Positions 11,733 to 21,340 of a stretch of DNA of 64,000 nt are shown one piece after another. The translations under genes were made by a program, and so were the position numbers. The DNA is taken from contig NW_022098008.1 in the NCBI RefSeq assembly GCF_002288925.2, positions 7,264,939-7,328,938 on the forward strand, in the 5' to 3' direction. The notes under the pieces are model-generated. The model was not told the DNA's origin. It saw only the letters and a program-made list of their open reading frames with translations, and made no database searches. The stretch's first letter is position 1. Each line of letters opens with the position of its first letter. This DNA comes from Delphinapterus leucas (lineage: Eukaryota; Chordata; Mammalia; Artiodactyla; Monodontidae).

Positions 11733-12582
11733 AATCAAAGCTGCAATGAGGTACCACCTTACACCACTCAGAATGACCATCATTAAAAAGTGTACAAATA
11801 ACAAATGCTGGAGAGGGTGTGGAGAAAAAGGAACCCTCCTACACTGTTGATGGGAATTAAATTGGTGTAGCCACTATGGAGAACATTATGGAGGTTCCTC
11901 AAAAAAATAAAAATCGAGCTACCATATGATCCAGCATATGGATCCCACTCCTGGACATATAACTGGACAAAACTATAATTTGAAAAGATACATGCACCCC
12001 TATGTTCACAGAAGCACTGTTTACAATAGCCAAGACATGGAAACAACCTAAATGTCCACCGACAGATAAATGGATAAAGAAGATGTGTTATATATACACA
12101 ATGGAATACTATTCAGCCATAAGAAAAGAATAAAACAATTCCAGTGGAAGCAACATGGATGGACCTAGAGATTATCATACTAAGTGAAGTAAGCCAGACA
12201 AAGACAAATACCATATGAGATCACTTATATGTGGAATCTAAAACATGACACAAATGAACATATTTACAAAACAAACTCACAGACATAGAGAACAGACTTG
12301 TGGTTGCCAAAGGGAAGGGGGTTGAGTGAGGAATGGAATGGAGTTTGGGGTTAGCAGATGCAAACTATTATATACAGAATGTATAAACAACAAGGTGCTA
12401 TGCTATAGCACCGGGAACTATATTCAATATCCTGTAATGAACCTTAATGGAAAAGAAAATGTGTATATATGTTAATGTATAACTGAATCACTTTGTTGTA
12501 CACCAGAAAGTAATACAACATTGTAAATCAACTATACTTCAATAAAATGAATTTTTAAAATAAATAAATAAATAATTAAAAA
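11733..12582 (+). repeat. 5'-truncated L1, 3' part of ORF2 plus 3'UTR
   Basis: Begins inside L1 ORF2 ('atcaaagctgcaatgaggta'), runs through the conserved 'gccataagaaaagaataaaa' and '3'UTR' landmarks and ends 'caactatacttcaataaaat' with an AT tail. The flanking direct repeat is 'acaaatattagtgctgaa' at 11715-11732 and 'acaaatattaatgctgaa' at 12583-12600 (one mismatch). ORF2 is interrupted by stops; for example, the Cys-rich segment is followed at once by a stop near 11850. Confidence 0.93.
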
Positions 12583-12616
12583 ACAAATATTAATGCTGAA
12601 CTAACCCCAAATTTTA

Positions 12617-13176
12617 TTTTTTTTTACATCTTTATTAGAGTATAGTTGCTTTACAATGGTGTGTTAGTTTCTGCTTTATAACAAAGTGAATCAGTTATAC
12701 ATATACACATGTTCCCACAACTCTTCTCTCTTGCGTCTCCCTCCCACCTTCCTTATCCCACCCCTCTAGGTGGTCACAAAGCACCAAGCTGATCTCCCTG
12801 TGCTATGCAGCTCCTTCCCACTAGCTATCTATTTTATGTTTGGTAGTGTATATATGTTCATGCCACTCTCTCACTTTGTCACAGCTTACCCTTCCCCCTC
12901 CCCATATCCTCAAGTCCATTCTCTACGTCTGCATCTTTATTCCTGTCCTGCCTCTAGGTTCATCAGAACCATTTTCTTTTTTTTTTAGATTCCATATATA
13001 TGTGTTAGCATACGGTATTTGTTTTTCTCTTTCTGACTTACTCTGTATGACAGACTCTAGGTCCATCCACCTCACTACAAATAACTCAATTTCCTTTCTT
13101 TTTATGGCTGAGTAATATTCCATTGTATGTATGTGTCACATCTTCTTTATCCATTCATCTGATGATGGACACTTAT
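12617..13176 (-). repeat. 5'-truncated L1, antisense, abutting the previous L1
   Basis: Plus strand starts with a T run and the complement of the L1 3' end ('agagtatagttgctttacaa tgg'), continues through the 3'UTR into the end of ORF2. On the minus strand, 13123 down to about 12980 still encodes the ORF2 C-terminal phrase 'MEYYSAIKRKEIE'. It has a perfect 14-bp TSD 'aaccccaaatttta' at 12603-12616 and 13177-13190. Only two bases separate its left TSD from the right TSD of the preceding plus-strand L1. Confidence 0.94.
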
Positions 13177-13190
13177 AACCCCAAATTTTA

Positions 13191-16100
13191 TTGTATAAAA
13201 GTATTGAATTAATATGCTAACTTTTCTCTGTTGACAGTCACAATGATCCTTGTCCTTAAGGGAATGGTCACATTTCTGGGAACTTGCAGAAAACCTACCT
13301 ACAATATAAAGTGATGAAGAAGATCTGAAGTTTGCTGATAAAACACAATTTTTGTACCAACATAAAGGAGACCCTTTTGAGCTTCACTCGATCACATATA
13401 GTAGATTATGTGAAGTTTTACAAATAAATCATTTTATAACCTTGTTTTGGCTAGAAAATAGAGTCTTGGATTTCACTCATTATTGTGAGAAAAATTAGAG
13501 GTTACCTGTGGAAACTTTTAGTAAGCCATGAGAGAATGAACATATTTATGTTTTCTGAAGCACCTTCTATTAAGTCTGGCAGGAGATTTGAAAAATTACT
13601 TAAGCTAGGAACGTGTTATACATTTAATTCACCTAAATACATCTCACTGAATGGTTTCTGAATGAATGAATGGATGAAGTGAATTATTTATGTAATGTGT
13701 TTACTTCTCTGTCTCTGTAACAAGGCTCTCAAAATCAGATAGTTTATTGCCTTCACCTAACACTTTCTGCCACATTAATTTTTGTGAATGAATAAAAGTG
13801 GAAATTACAGTCAGATGTGCCTGATCGGCGCTTTTCCTCTCAACTAAATATCCTAATATTTCTCTGTGCAAAAGGATCTTAATTATGCATTCACATCACA
13901 CCAATTTACTTCTCTTACGCTACTGTCCCCTTACACTACTGAAGTTCAAATAAAATCTACACCATTAATATTACCCAGTCACCTACTCTATATTTAGCTT
14001 GCAATGTCACATGCATTTTTACTACAAAAATACTACAGAGATAGATACACTGTGTTTCCCCAAAGCAGCACTACTTTTTAAAAGCACAAGAAGAGTTTTA
14101 CTGTATGTCTCCAGGTCATCTGAGTTATTACCTAAATAGCCTTAACCATTAGTAGCTGCCTGAATTATAGCTTCTTCAGGGATTATCTGAAATTTGTTTA
14201 AAATTTGAGAACAATTAACAGAAACACTGCATTATGGTAGGCAATAATTACAGCTCCGACAAAGGTATTTTACAGATCATATATTTCCAAACAATTTTTT
14301 TGTCCTAAAATAAGCTTAGCACAAAAAGTCTTGTCTTGTAGATGTGTTATCTAAAAATTTTAGGCAAAGTGGATTTAAAAGTGAATAAACCACAAGATAA
14401 TAAAAACACATTTCCATGTAATCTAAGGTTGAGAGTAATATAATTTAAATTCTACAAAGCAACTTTTCATGTATGGGGTTTTCATACATGTAATTGTAAA
14501 ATGCAATTCACAATGGTGAACGGAAGTGGCACATATAGAGTTTGTGAATAGTCAGGTCAGGGACAATCTAAGCTTATAGGAAATTGAGTACCTGTCACTT
14601 TATGTGTTTGAAAGAAAACCTAAAATGAAAGGTAGTAACAGAAATTCATAGCTTCCTCGAAGAAGGGACATGAAGTGTGTGTGTGCGTGTGCGTGTGTGT
14701 GTGTGTGTATATAGACCTTGAGAGCAGGTGCATCTTACAGCCCTCTCAGAACTGTGCTGCCAGGTAGAATAGGTTCCCTAGTGTACTTTCCACTGTGACT
14801 TACAGTAATAGAGGCAGTCTCTCAGGATAGATTGTAGCATCCTTGGCATTACTGTGTTACTGGTCCTAATCAGCTGTTACATCGGTGTTAGTTTTGGTCA
14901 TATAAATAGGACTGCATTTTTAAATTATTATGACATGTTAAGTAAATAAAAATATAATTGAGTGGGATTAATGTTCTTATTTTAATCTAAAATCTGATAA
15001 TATGTTCTGTCACTGGCACATATTTTAATTTGTCACTAGGCCTCCATGACAATAGAGAAGGTAAACCTGTTATTTGAGATATCTATGCCTTTTCCATAAT
15101 TAACTATGGAGAAATCAATTATTACAGAAGGTGCACAGTAATTATTGTCTTGTAATTTTATCTCATAGATGACTAAACATTTTGAAGACTTAATTATAAA
15201 TTAACAAAGAAAAGATAGACATGATAAGGAATATTACAACAGGTTATTGCACCTGTTAATTAAGCAGAGGAAATTGATATTTGTCCACCAGGAAATATCT
15301 GTAATCACATAGTATTATACAGAAAACAATTATATTGTCTTGATGAATAAATGAAAATTGATGTTTTTATACCCCAAATTGTTGGTCTATATTTTACCTA
15401 CATTTGATGATTTTTAAAACATGAATGAAGTTATTCACTCTGTTAAAATGCTAAATTCACTCTATAATTACACTAAAGGATAGTATGCCAACTTTCTGTT
15501 CTTTGGCAGATTTTTAGATTAATGAAATAATAGCTTAGCATTTATTATAGCTTTGTATTTCTTATATAGTAATAAAACAAACTAGTAAAGCTTATTTAAA
15601 GCAATCTATTTAAATAACTGAAAGTCTACAGAAAGATCTAGACAGAATGTGCAGCTCAAATTGCAAATACTCCATCAGAGCTAATACCAACGTAAACTCT
15701 GGTCTGCATGAAATCATTACAAACTGAAAAAAACTGATATGCACTTGACTGAGCTCTTCAGTGTTTAATACCTCCTCACGTGTGCATTTTATTTTTCGAT
15801 GCATATTTTTGTCAGTTCCTTAGTGCATTTATATAGGAACACTTTTTTTCCCTGGATTAAATTGAATATAAAGCTCCTTAAGGACATTATGTTGAAAAAT
15901 ACTGAGTAGCATTAGAAACGTTCAGCATAAGAATTTAACCTACAGGAACAGCGGACGTTTCAAATGCTGTGAATTATTTTAGTAATGCCAAACCCTGTCA
16001 AACAACATTCAAACTTTGCTTAAGGTTAAACATTTTTACTTATAGGGATAGAAATTAACATTTAAATATTTAATTTGTATTTTTTTATGTTTCAAATTTT

Positions 16101-16239
16101 TGAATTTTACATATTCTTCATTTTATAATGTATGTGTTAACTAGTAACAAAGTCATATTCTTATGCATGGCAGAATTCACGTTTTTATATACAAAGAAGT
16201 GACAAAAATAACTTTGCATTGAAACACATTTTTTGTACA
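13191..16239. other. No recognised feature except a GT repeat
   Basis: About 3 kb of AT-rich, apparently unique sequence. Contains the GT repeat at 14675-14713 and a small perfect hairpin at 14468-14490 (arms 'catgtatg'/'catacatg'). The open frame 15610-15804 on the minus strand has no recognisable domain. Confidence 0.5.
14675..14713. repeat. (GT)n microsatellite with GC interruptions
   Basis: Alternating GT broken twice by 'gc' (gtgcgtgtgcgtgtg), ending in 'tatata'. A likely length-variable locus. Confidence 0.95.
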
Positions 16240-16603
16240 TTTTTTTAACATCTTTATTGGAGTATAATTGCTTTACAATGGTGCGTGAGTTTCTGCTTTA
16301 TAACAAAGTGAATCAGCTATACATATACATACATCTGCATATCTCCACCCTCCTGTGTCTCCCTCCCACCCTCCCTATCCCACCCCTCTAAGTGGTCACA
16401 AAGCACCAAGCTGATCTCCCTGTGCTATGCAGTTGCTTCCCACTCGCTATCTATTTTACATTTGGTAGTGTATATATGTGCTTGCCACTCTCTCACTTTG
16501 TCCCAGCTTCCCCTCCTCACCCCGTGTCCTCAAGTCCATTGTCTATGTCTGCATCTTTATTCTGTTCTGCCCCTAGGTTCTTCAGAACCATTTTTTTTTT
16601 TTT
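16240..16603 (-). repeat. 5'-truncated L1 3'UTR, antisense
   Basis: A T-rich start and the complement of the L1 3' end ('attggagtataattgcttta caatgg') are followed by the 3'UTR, including 'ccctcccaccctccctatcc'. It is closely similar to 12630-12975, so the same L1 lineage. It stops in a T run at 16591-16603, earlier than the copy at 12617-13176. No clear TSD is visible. Confidence 0.9.
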
Positions 16604-16939
16604 AGAGACACAATTTTATAAGTATGCCACTGGTAAAGACAAAAGACATAGCAGAAAAAAGAGGAGAGTAATTTCAAAGAGGAAGAAAAGACAGAGGTGT
16701 AAGCACCAGGTAAGAGACTGTGGGCATCGTGTTTTGGTTTTAACATTTGCAGGATCATCACCCTTTTTGGTGAGCACTCTCTGTTAGGACCCTGATCAAA
16801 CACAGCTAATCTCTTCAGCACCCTCAGGCAAGCCCACAGAGGAGCTCTGGAGCCAGTTCGTTCATTCCCCGCTATTCATCTAACTTCTGAATAGACCCAG
16901 CTATGTTTGTGTCATAGGGACCTCTTTAACACTTAATTT
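16604..16939. other. No recognised feature
   Basis: A short stretch between two L1 remnants. Open frames run across its left edge (16392-16787 plus, 16582-16821 minus) but gain most of their length from the L1 and have no domain. Confidence 0.4.
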
Positions 16940-17259
16940 TATTACTATAAAAATGCCAATCCATTGTTTCTGACTTCCATTGCTTCCATTGAGAAGTTAG
17001 CTGTCAGCCTTGGGGTTTTTCCTTTGAAGATCATGTGTCTTTTATTATTTCAGTAATGCCAAATTTAAATGTTATATTTCCTTTGATTTTCAACAGTTTT
17101 ACTATGATGTTCCCAGGTGTTGTTTTCATTGTGTTTTTCTTTTCTGGGGGTTCTCCGAAGTTTTTAATATGTGGGTTGGTCATCTGCATCATCATGACTT
17201 TCATTTTTGCTCTTTACCCATTCTTCCTCTTCACTTTTTAAATTGGTTTTGTATTTATT

Positions 17260-17523
17260 TTATTTAATATCATATGGTAGCTCTATTTTTAGTTTTTTGA
17301 GGACCTTCCATACTGTTCTCCATAGGGGCTGCACTAATTTACATTCCCACCAACAGTGCAAGAGGGTTCCCTTTTCTCCACACCCCCTCCAGCATTTATT
17401 GTTTGTAGATTTTTTGATGATGGTCATTCTGACTGGTGTGAGGTGATACCTCATTGTAGCTTTGATTTGCATTTTTCTAATGATTAGTGGTGTTGAGCAT
17501 CTTTTCATGTGCCTCATGGACAT
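17260..17523 (-). pseudogene. L1 ORF2 C-terminal fragment, inverted part
   Basis: On the minus strand this encodes the cysteine-rich C-terminal region of L1 ORF2p. The Cys/His series '[18 protein letters not shown]' is intact, followed by 'LVQPLW' and ending 'IELPYD'. In an intact element ORF2p (roughly 1,270 residues) provides endonuclease and reverse transcriptase in the cytoplasm and nucleus. Only about 85 C-terminal residues are present here, without catalytic domains. The continuation of the protein lies in the opposite orientation at 17529-17778. Nonfunctional by truncation and inversion. Confidence 0.9.
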
Positions 17524-17528
17524 CTGTG

Positions 17529-17778
17529 TGACCCAGCAATCCCACTACTGGGCATATACCCTGAGAAAACCATACTTCAAAAAGACACATGTAGCCCAAT
17601 GTTCATTGCAGCTCTATTTACAATAGCCAGGACATGGAAGCAACCTAAATGTCCATCAGCAGAGGAATGGATAAAGAAGATGTGGTACATATATACAATG
17701 GAATATTATTCAGCCATAAAAAGGAACGAAATTGGGTCATTTGTAGAGATGTGGATGGACTTAGAGTCTGTCATATAG
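17529..17778 (+). pseudogene. L1 ORF2 C-terminal fragment, direct part
   Basis: Continues the ORF2p sequence where the inverted part stops: '[19 protein letters not shown]', then 'WYIYTMEYYSAIKRNEIGSF' and 'WMDLESVI', ending at a stop at 17778. These are the last ~85 residues before or near the ORF2 stop. No catalytic residue lies in this stretch. The frame has stayed open, which fits a moderately young copy. Confidence 0.9.
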
Positions 17779-18058
17779 AGTGAAATAAGTCAGGAAAAGA
17801 AAAACGAATATCCTATATTAATGCATATATGTGGAATCTAGAAAAATATTATAGATGAACCTATATCCAGGGCAGGAATAGGGGTGCAGATGTAGAGAAT
17901 GGACGTGTGGCCACAGGGTGGGAAAGGGAAGGTGGGATGAATTGGGAGATTAGGTTTGACATAAAAACACTACCACATGTAAAATAGATAGCTAGTGGGA
18001 TGCTGCTCTATAGCACAGGGAGCTCAGCCCAGTGCTCTGTGATGACCTAGATAGGCAG

Positions 18059-18092
18059 GAGTGGGGGGGTGGGGGTGGGTGGGTGGGAGGTC
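18059..18092 (+). other. G-rich run in L1 3'UTR (G-quadruplex candidate)
   Basis: 'gtgggggggtgggggtgggt gggtggg' provides at least five G-runs of three or more with one-base spacers. L1 3'UTRs of several mammals are known to keep a G-rich polypurine segment at this position. Confidence 0.85.
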
Positions 18093-18960
18093 CAAGAGGG
18101 AGGGGATATGTATATACATATAGCTGTTCACATTGTCATACAGCAGAAACTAATGCAACATTGTAAAACAATTATACTCCAATAAAAAATATTATATATA
18201 AAATACATACATACATACATATATACATGTATAAATATAACTTTCTGCTGGCTTAATACTGAGTCCATTGTTTCAGATATATATTTTTTTTTTCACCTTT
18301 TGAATGTCCTTTGGCTATTTTTGTAAATTCTCAATTCTCCATTCTTTCATATAGTTTGTATATATTTTTTAATATTTTCTTGAACATATAAATAAAGTTT
18401 TTATAGATCCTTCTGTACCAGCTCCAATGTCTGAACCAAATATGATCAGGCCTCCTTGGGTTGTTTTCTTTTTCCTTTTTTATTTGACATGTAATTTTTT
18501 TTTACCTTTTCATGTCTCATATTTGTTTCTTATTTTATGTTAGACACAGTATAGAAAAAAAAACTTTGGGGCCTTCAGATGCAGCTGTCTCCAAAAGGAA
18601 AGATTTTAGTTTAAGGGCTGATAACCTCAATCCAGTCAGGATGTGGGGCTGGGCTAAGATTTAGTCCTATTCACTTTTATTCTCATTTGTTCCTGTTCCC
18701 TAGGTGTAGTTTTCTAGGATTTTAACTGTGGGTATCCATCTCCTTAACTCTAAAAATACTGTTGGAAATTCAGCTTTGCCCTTTAGAAATTACCAGCTTG
18801 ACTGTTGGGCCCACACACTGTGGTAATTTGCTAATATCATGCAGAAGACACCAGATGTGTGTTTGAGGAATTCCCCCAGATTGGGGCTTGGTTCCTAAAC
18901 ACTGCAAGACTATAAGATATTTTATTGTGCATTGGAAAAGCCTCTAATATAGCTCTGACA

Positions 18961-19440
18961 TATTTTTCTTCTTTATATTACTAGTATCCTTCCTGGCATT
19001 TGGTGTATGTTAAGTTTATTTAAATTTTGATCCATTCTTTCCAATAATTCTACTTCATATGGCGTATGATATTTTCTTGTTTTTATTTCATAATTTTTTT
19101 TTACCCTGGGGTAGCTAATTCATGGCTAGTTTATTTGAGAAGCAATTTCAGAAAGCCCATGAAAGAGAGTGGGGAGAGTAAGGTTGCTACTATTGCTGCA
19201 CAGCAAATTAACGCCAAACTTAGATTCTTAAAATTATCGTTCCTTTGTTTTGGGGGGGTAGGGGTTGTTGGTATTTTTGTGGGGATTTTTTTTTTTTTTT
19301 TTTTTGCTCTTGAATTTTTGGATTAGGAATTTGGGCTGGACTGCTAGAGCCCACAATTTGTCCATCAATAAGTTACATTTCTTTCACATGAAAAATTCAC
19401 TTATCTCTACCCAAGAACCATCAAAATTTTCATCCTGTTA
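18961..19440. other. No recognised feature; poly(T) run
   Basis: T-rich sequence with a G7 run near 19250 and a long T run at 19287-19306. The overlapping open frames 19066-19326 and 19265-19480 owe their length to it (poly-Phe) and are not credible genes. Confidence 0.45.
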
Positions 19441-19443
19441 TAG

Positions 19444-19605
19444 CAATGGTCCTTGGCTTGTTACTATCCACATCACCTAAGAACTTGTTAGAAATGCAAA
19501 TTTTCACTAACTCTCTCCCCAGATCTACTGAATCAGACCCTTTGGCAATGATCCCGGCTATCTCTATTTTAAGAAGCCCTCCCAGTGAATAAGATGCACC
19601 TATTT
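19444..19605. repeat. MER5A-like hAT element remnant
   Basis: The run 'cacctaagaacttgttagaa atgcaaattttcac', 'agatctactgaatcagaccc' and 'tttaagaagccctcccagtg' matches the order of the nonautonomous hAT-Charlie element MER5A. Diverged and lacking clear terminal inverted repeats, as is usual for this age. Confidence 0.75.
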
Positions 19606-20417
19606 AACATTGACTAAGAACGTAGTGACTGAAGTTTCCAACATTTCTGGTTTGAGTGAATGAATGCATCAGCTATGATTCGGGAAAACACAATTTGAAG
19701 ACTGTAAAGAGTCTTGATTTAAACACATTGGGTTTTTTGTGCTTATAGCATATCCAAATGACCATATCCCAGCGGAAAACTGAATACATGCCCCTAAAAC
19801 TGAAGGCAGTGATAAGGGTTGAAGTTCTAAATTTGAGAATAATTAGCAAACTGTTGAATAAAACTGCTATTTTGGACAAGGTTGCCCAAGGAATGCATGT
19901 AGAAAGAGAATAACAATGGACCAAAAATATAATTCCGGGGATTCACATTGTACAGTAGGTATACAGAGAGATGGAGAAGAGAGATCTGTGAAAGGTAAAG
20001 ATAAGGAAAGATTGGAATTAATGGAAAAAAGCCAGGAAAGAGGAGAGGTATGCAAAATTTATTAGTCAGATGGTTTCAGCTCCCTATCAGTAAAAATCTA
20101 TTCAATTTTTGTAGGCCAAAGGCAGAAATTAGTTCATTTAAGTAATAGGGACATGTGAATGAGGATTGCTTCAGCCCAGATGCCTTCAGCAGTTCAAAAG
20201 GTGCATTAATATTCTTTGTTCTCGGTCTCCCTTAGCTCTACTTCCTCAGTCTCAGGCTGATTCCTGCCTTGGGGTGACCATCAGCAGCTTCAGTGCACAT
20301 TCTGAGAGATTCAAGTTTAGTTGAAAGGAATGTTTTATTTTCCAAGAAAATTCTGGGAATCAGTCTGATTGCATCATCCTTGAATCAAACACCAAACACA
20401 AAACTCAATGCTTGCCT
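19606..20417. other. No recognised feature
   Basis: Unique-looking sequence. Open frames 19673-19924 and 19867-20055 (minus) have no recognisable domain. Confidence 0.45.
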
Positions 20418-20690
20418 GGGACGAAGCGAGAGAGTGGCATGGACATACATACACTATCAAATGTAAAATAGATAGCTAGTGGGAAGCAGCCACATGGCAC
20501 AGGGAGATCGGCTCAGTGCTTTGTGACCACCTAGAGGGGTGGGATAGGGAGGATGGGAGGGAGGGAGACGCAAGAGGGAAGAGATATGGGGATATATGTA
20601 TATGTATAGCTGATTCACTTTGTTATACAGCAGAAACTTACACACCATTGCAAAGCAATTATACTCCAATAAAGATGTTAAAAAAGAAAA
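20418..20690 (+). repeat. 5'-truncated L1 3'UTR
   Basis: Starts near 'ctatcaaatgtaaaatagat agc', contains the G-rich 'gggaggatgggagggaggga' stretch and ends 'gcaattatactccaataaag atg' plus an A-rich tail. A similar pair 'aactcaatgcttgcct' (20402-20417) and 'aattcaatgcctgctt' (from about 20690) probably is a diverged TSD. Confidence 0.88.
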
Positions 20691-20833
20691 ATTCAATGCC
20701 TGCTTTCCTTTGGCCTGGGTTACATACCCATCCCCTAAAGCCAGGATTAGCCACCAAAACACCATACACTAAAAACACAAGGTGTGTAATTCTTCATGGA
20801 AAATACAGGTTATTTTAATGAATAAGAAGCAAG

Positions 20834-21340
20834 TGTTGCCAAAACTCGGTCTCTGTTCACTGGTGCCGAATAAAAACGTAGAGACAGTTTTGGGTGAAGT
20901 AGAAAAGAATAGCTTTTATTGCTTTGCCAGGCCAAAGGAGCCACATTGGGCTACTGCCCTCAAGACTGTGTGTCCCACCCTGGAGTGGGTAGTGAGGGGC
21001 CTTATAGTGTTCAATGAGCAGGGCGTGGTCAGCTCATGGACATTCCTCTGATTGGTTGGTGGTGAGGTAATCAAGAGTTAGCATCATCAACTTTCTAGTT
21101 CCAACTGGTCTGGGGTCTCGGTGCTTGTGGGCAGCGTACAGTTAACTTCTCCCACCTGGTGGGCGTTTCAGTATCTGCAAAACAGCTCAAAGGACATGGC
21201 TCAGAATATCATCTATAGTCCTTGAGGAAGAACTAAAGGTGCTTGACTTTGTTTAATAGATAAAGTATTATTACTTTGTCTTGCTTGCCTGTTTTCCTTT
21301 CTTTCTGCATTTTCTCACTTCTCTGATTAAATTTATTCAT
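20834..21340 (-). repeat. ERV-like LTR, antisense
   Basis: Begins 'tgttgccaaaactcggtctc' on the plus strand, which on the minus strand would be a terminal '...ca'. On the minus strand 'caataaaagctattc' at about 20910-20925 supplies a polyadenylation-type signal. The region 20930-21060 is GC-richer and has the look of a cetartiodactyl LTR. I see no internal retroviral gene on either side, so it is probably a solo LTR. The right end is uncertain. Confidence 0.55.

Larger units (their letters stand above)
17236..18234 (+). repeat. L1 with 5' inversion (twin priming)
   Basis: 17260-17528 is antisense L1 ORF2 and 17529-18200 is sense L1 down to the 3' end ('acaattatactccaataaaa') and an AT-rich tail. 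The outer end of the inverted part stops at the complement of 'gagctaccatatgat', and the direct part resumes 'cccagcaatcccactactgg', the very next L1 sequence. The two halves therefore come from one transcript, nearly without loss. The 3'UTR contains a G-rich run (18059-18092). I see no convincing TSD. Confidence 0.93.
16940..18960 (-). repeat. Old L1M 3'UTR, split by a younger L1
   Basis: 16940-17235 ('ggtttttcctttgaagatca', 'ttttactatgatgttcccag gtgt') and 18235-18960 ('ctccaatgtctgaaccaaat atgatcaggcc', 'ttatgttagacacagtatag') read as successive parts of the complement of an ancient L1M 3' region. The two parts are separated by a younger L1 at about 17236-18234. Strongly diverged; limits approximate. 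Confidence 0.55.

Noticed and set aside
16392..16787. 131-codon plus-strand frame with a basic C-terminal half
   Set aside because: The first half is antisense L1 3'UTR (the same start is seen at 12770). The Lys/Arg-rich second half is AG-rich sequence with no domain.
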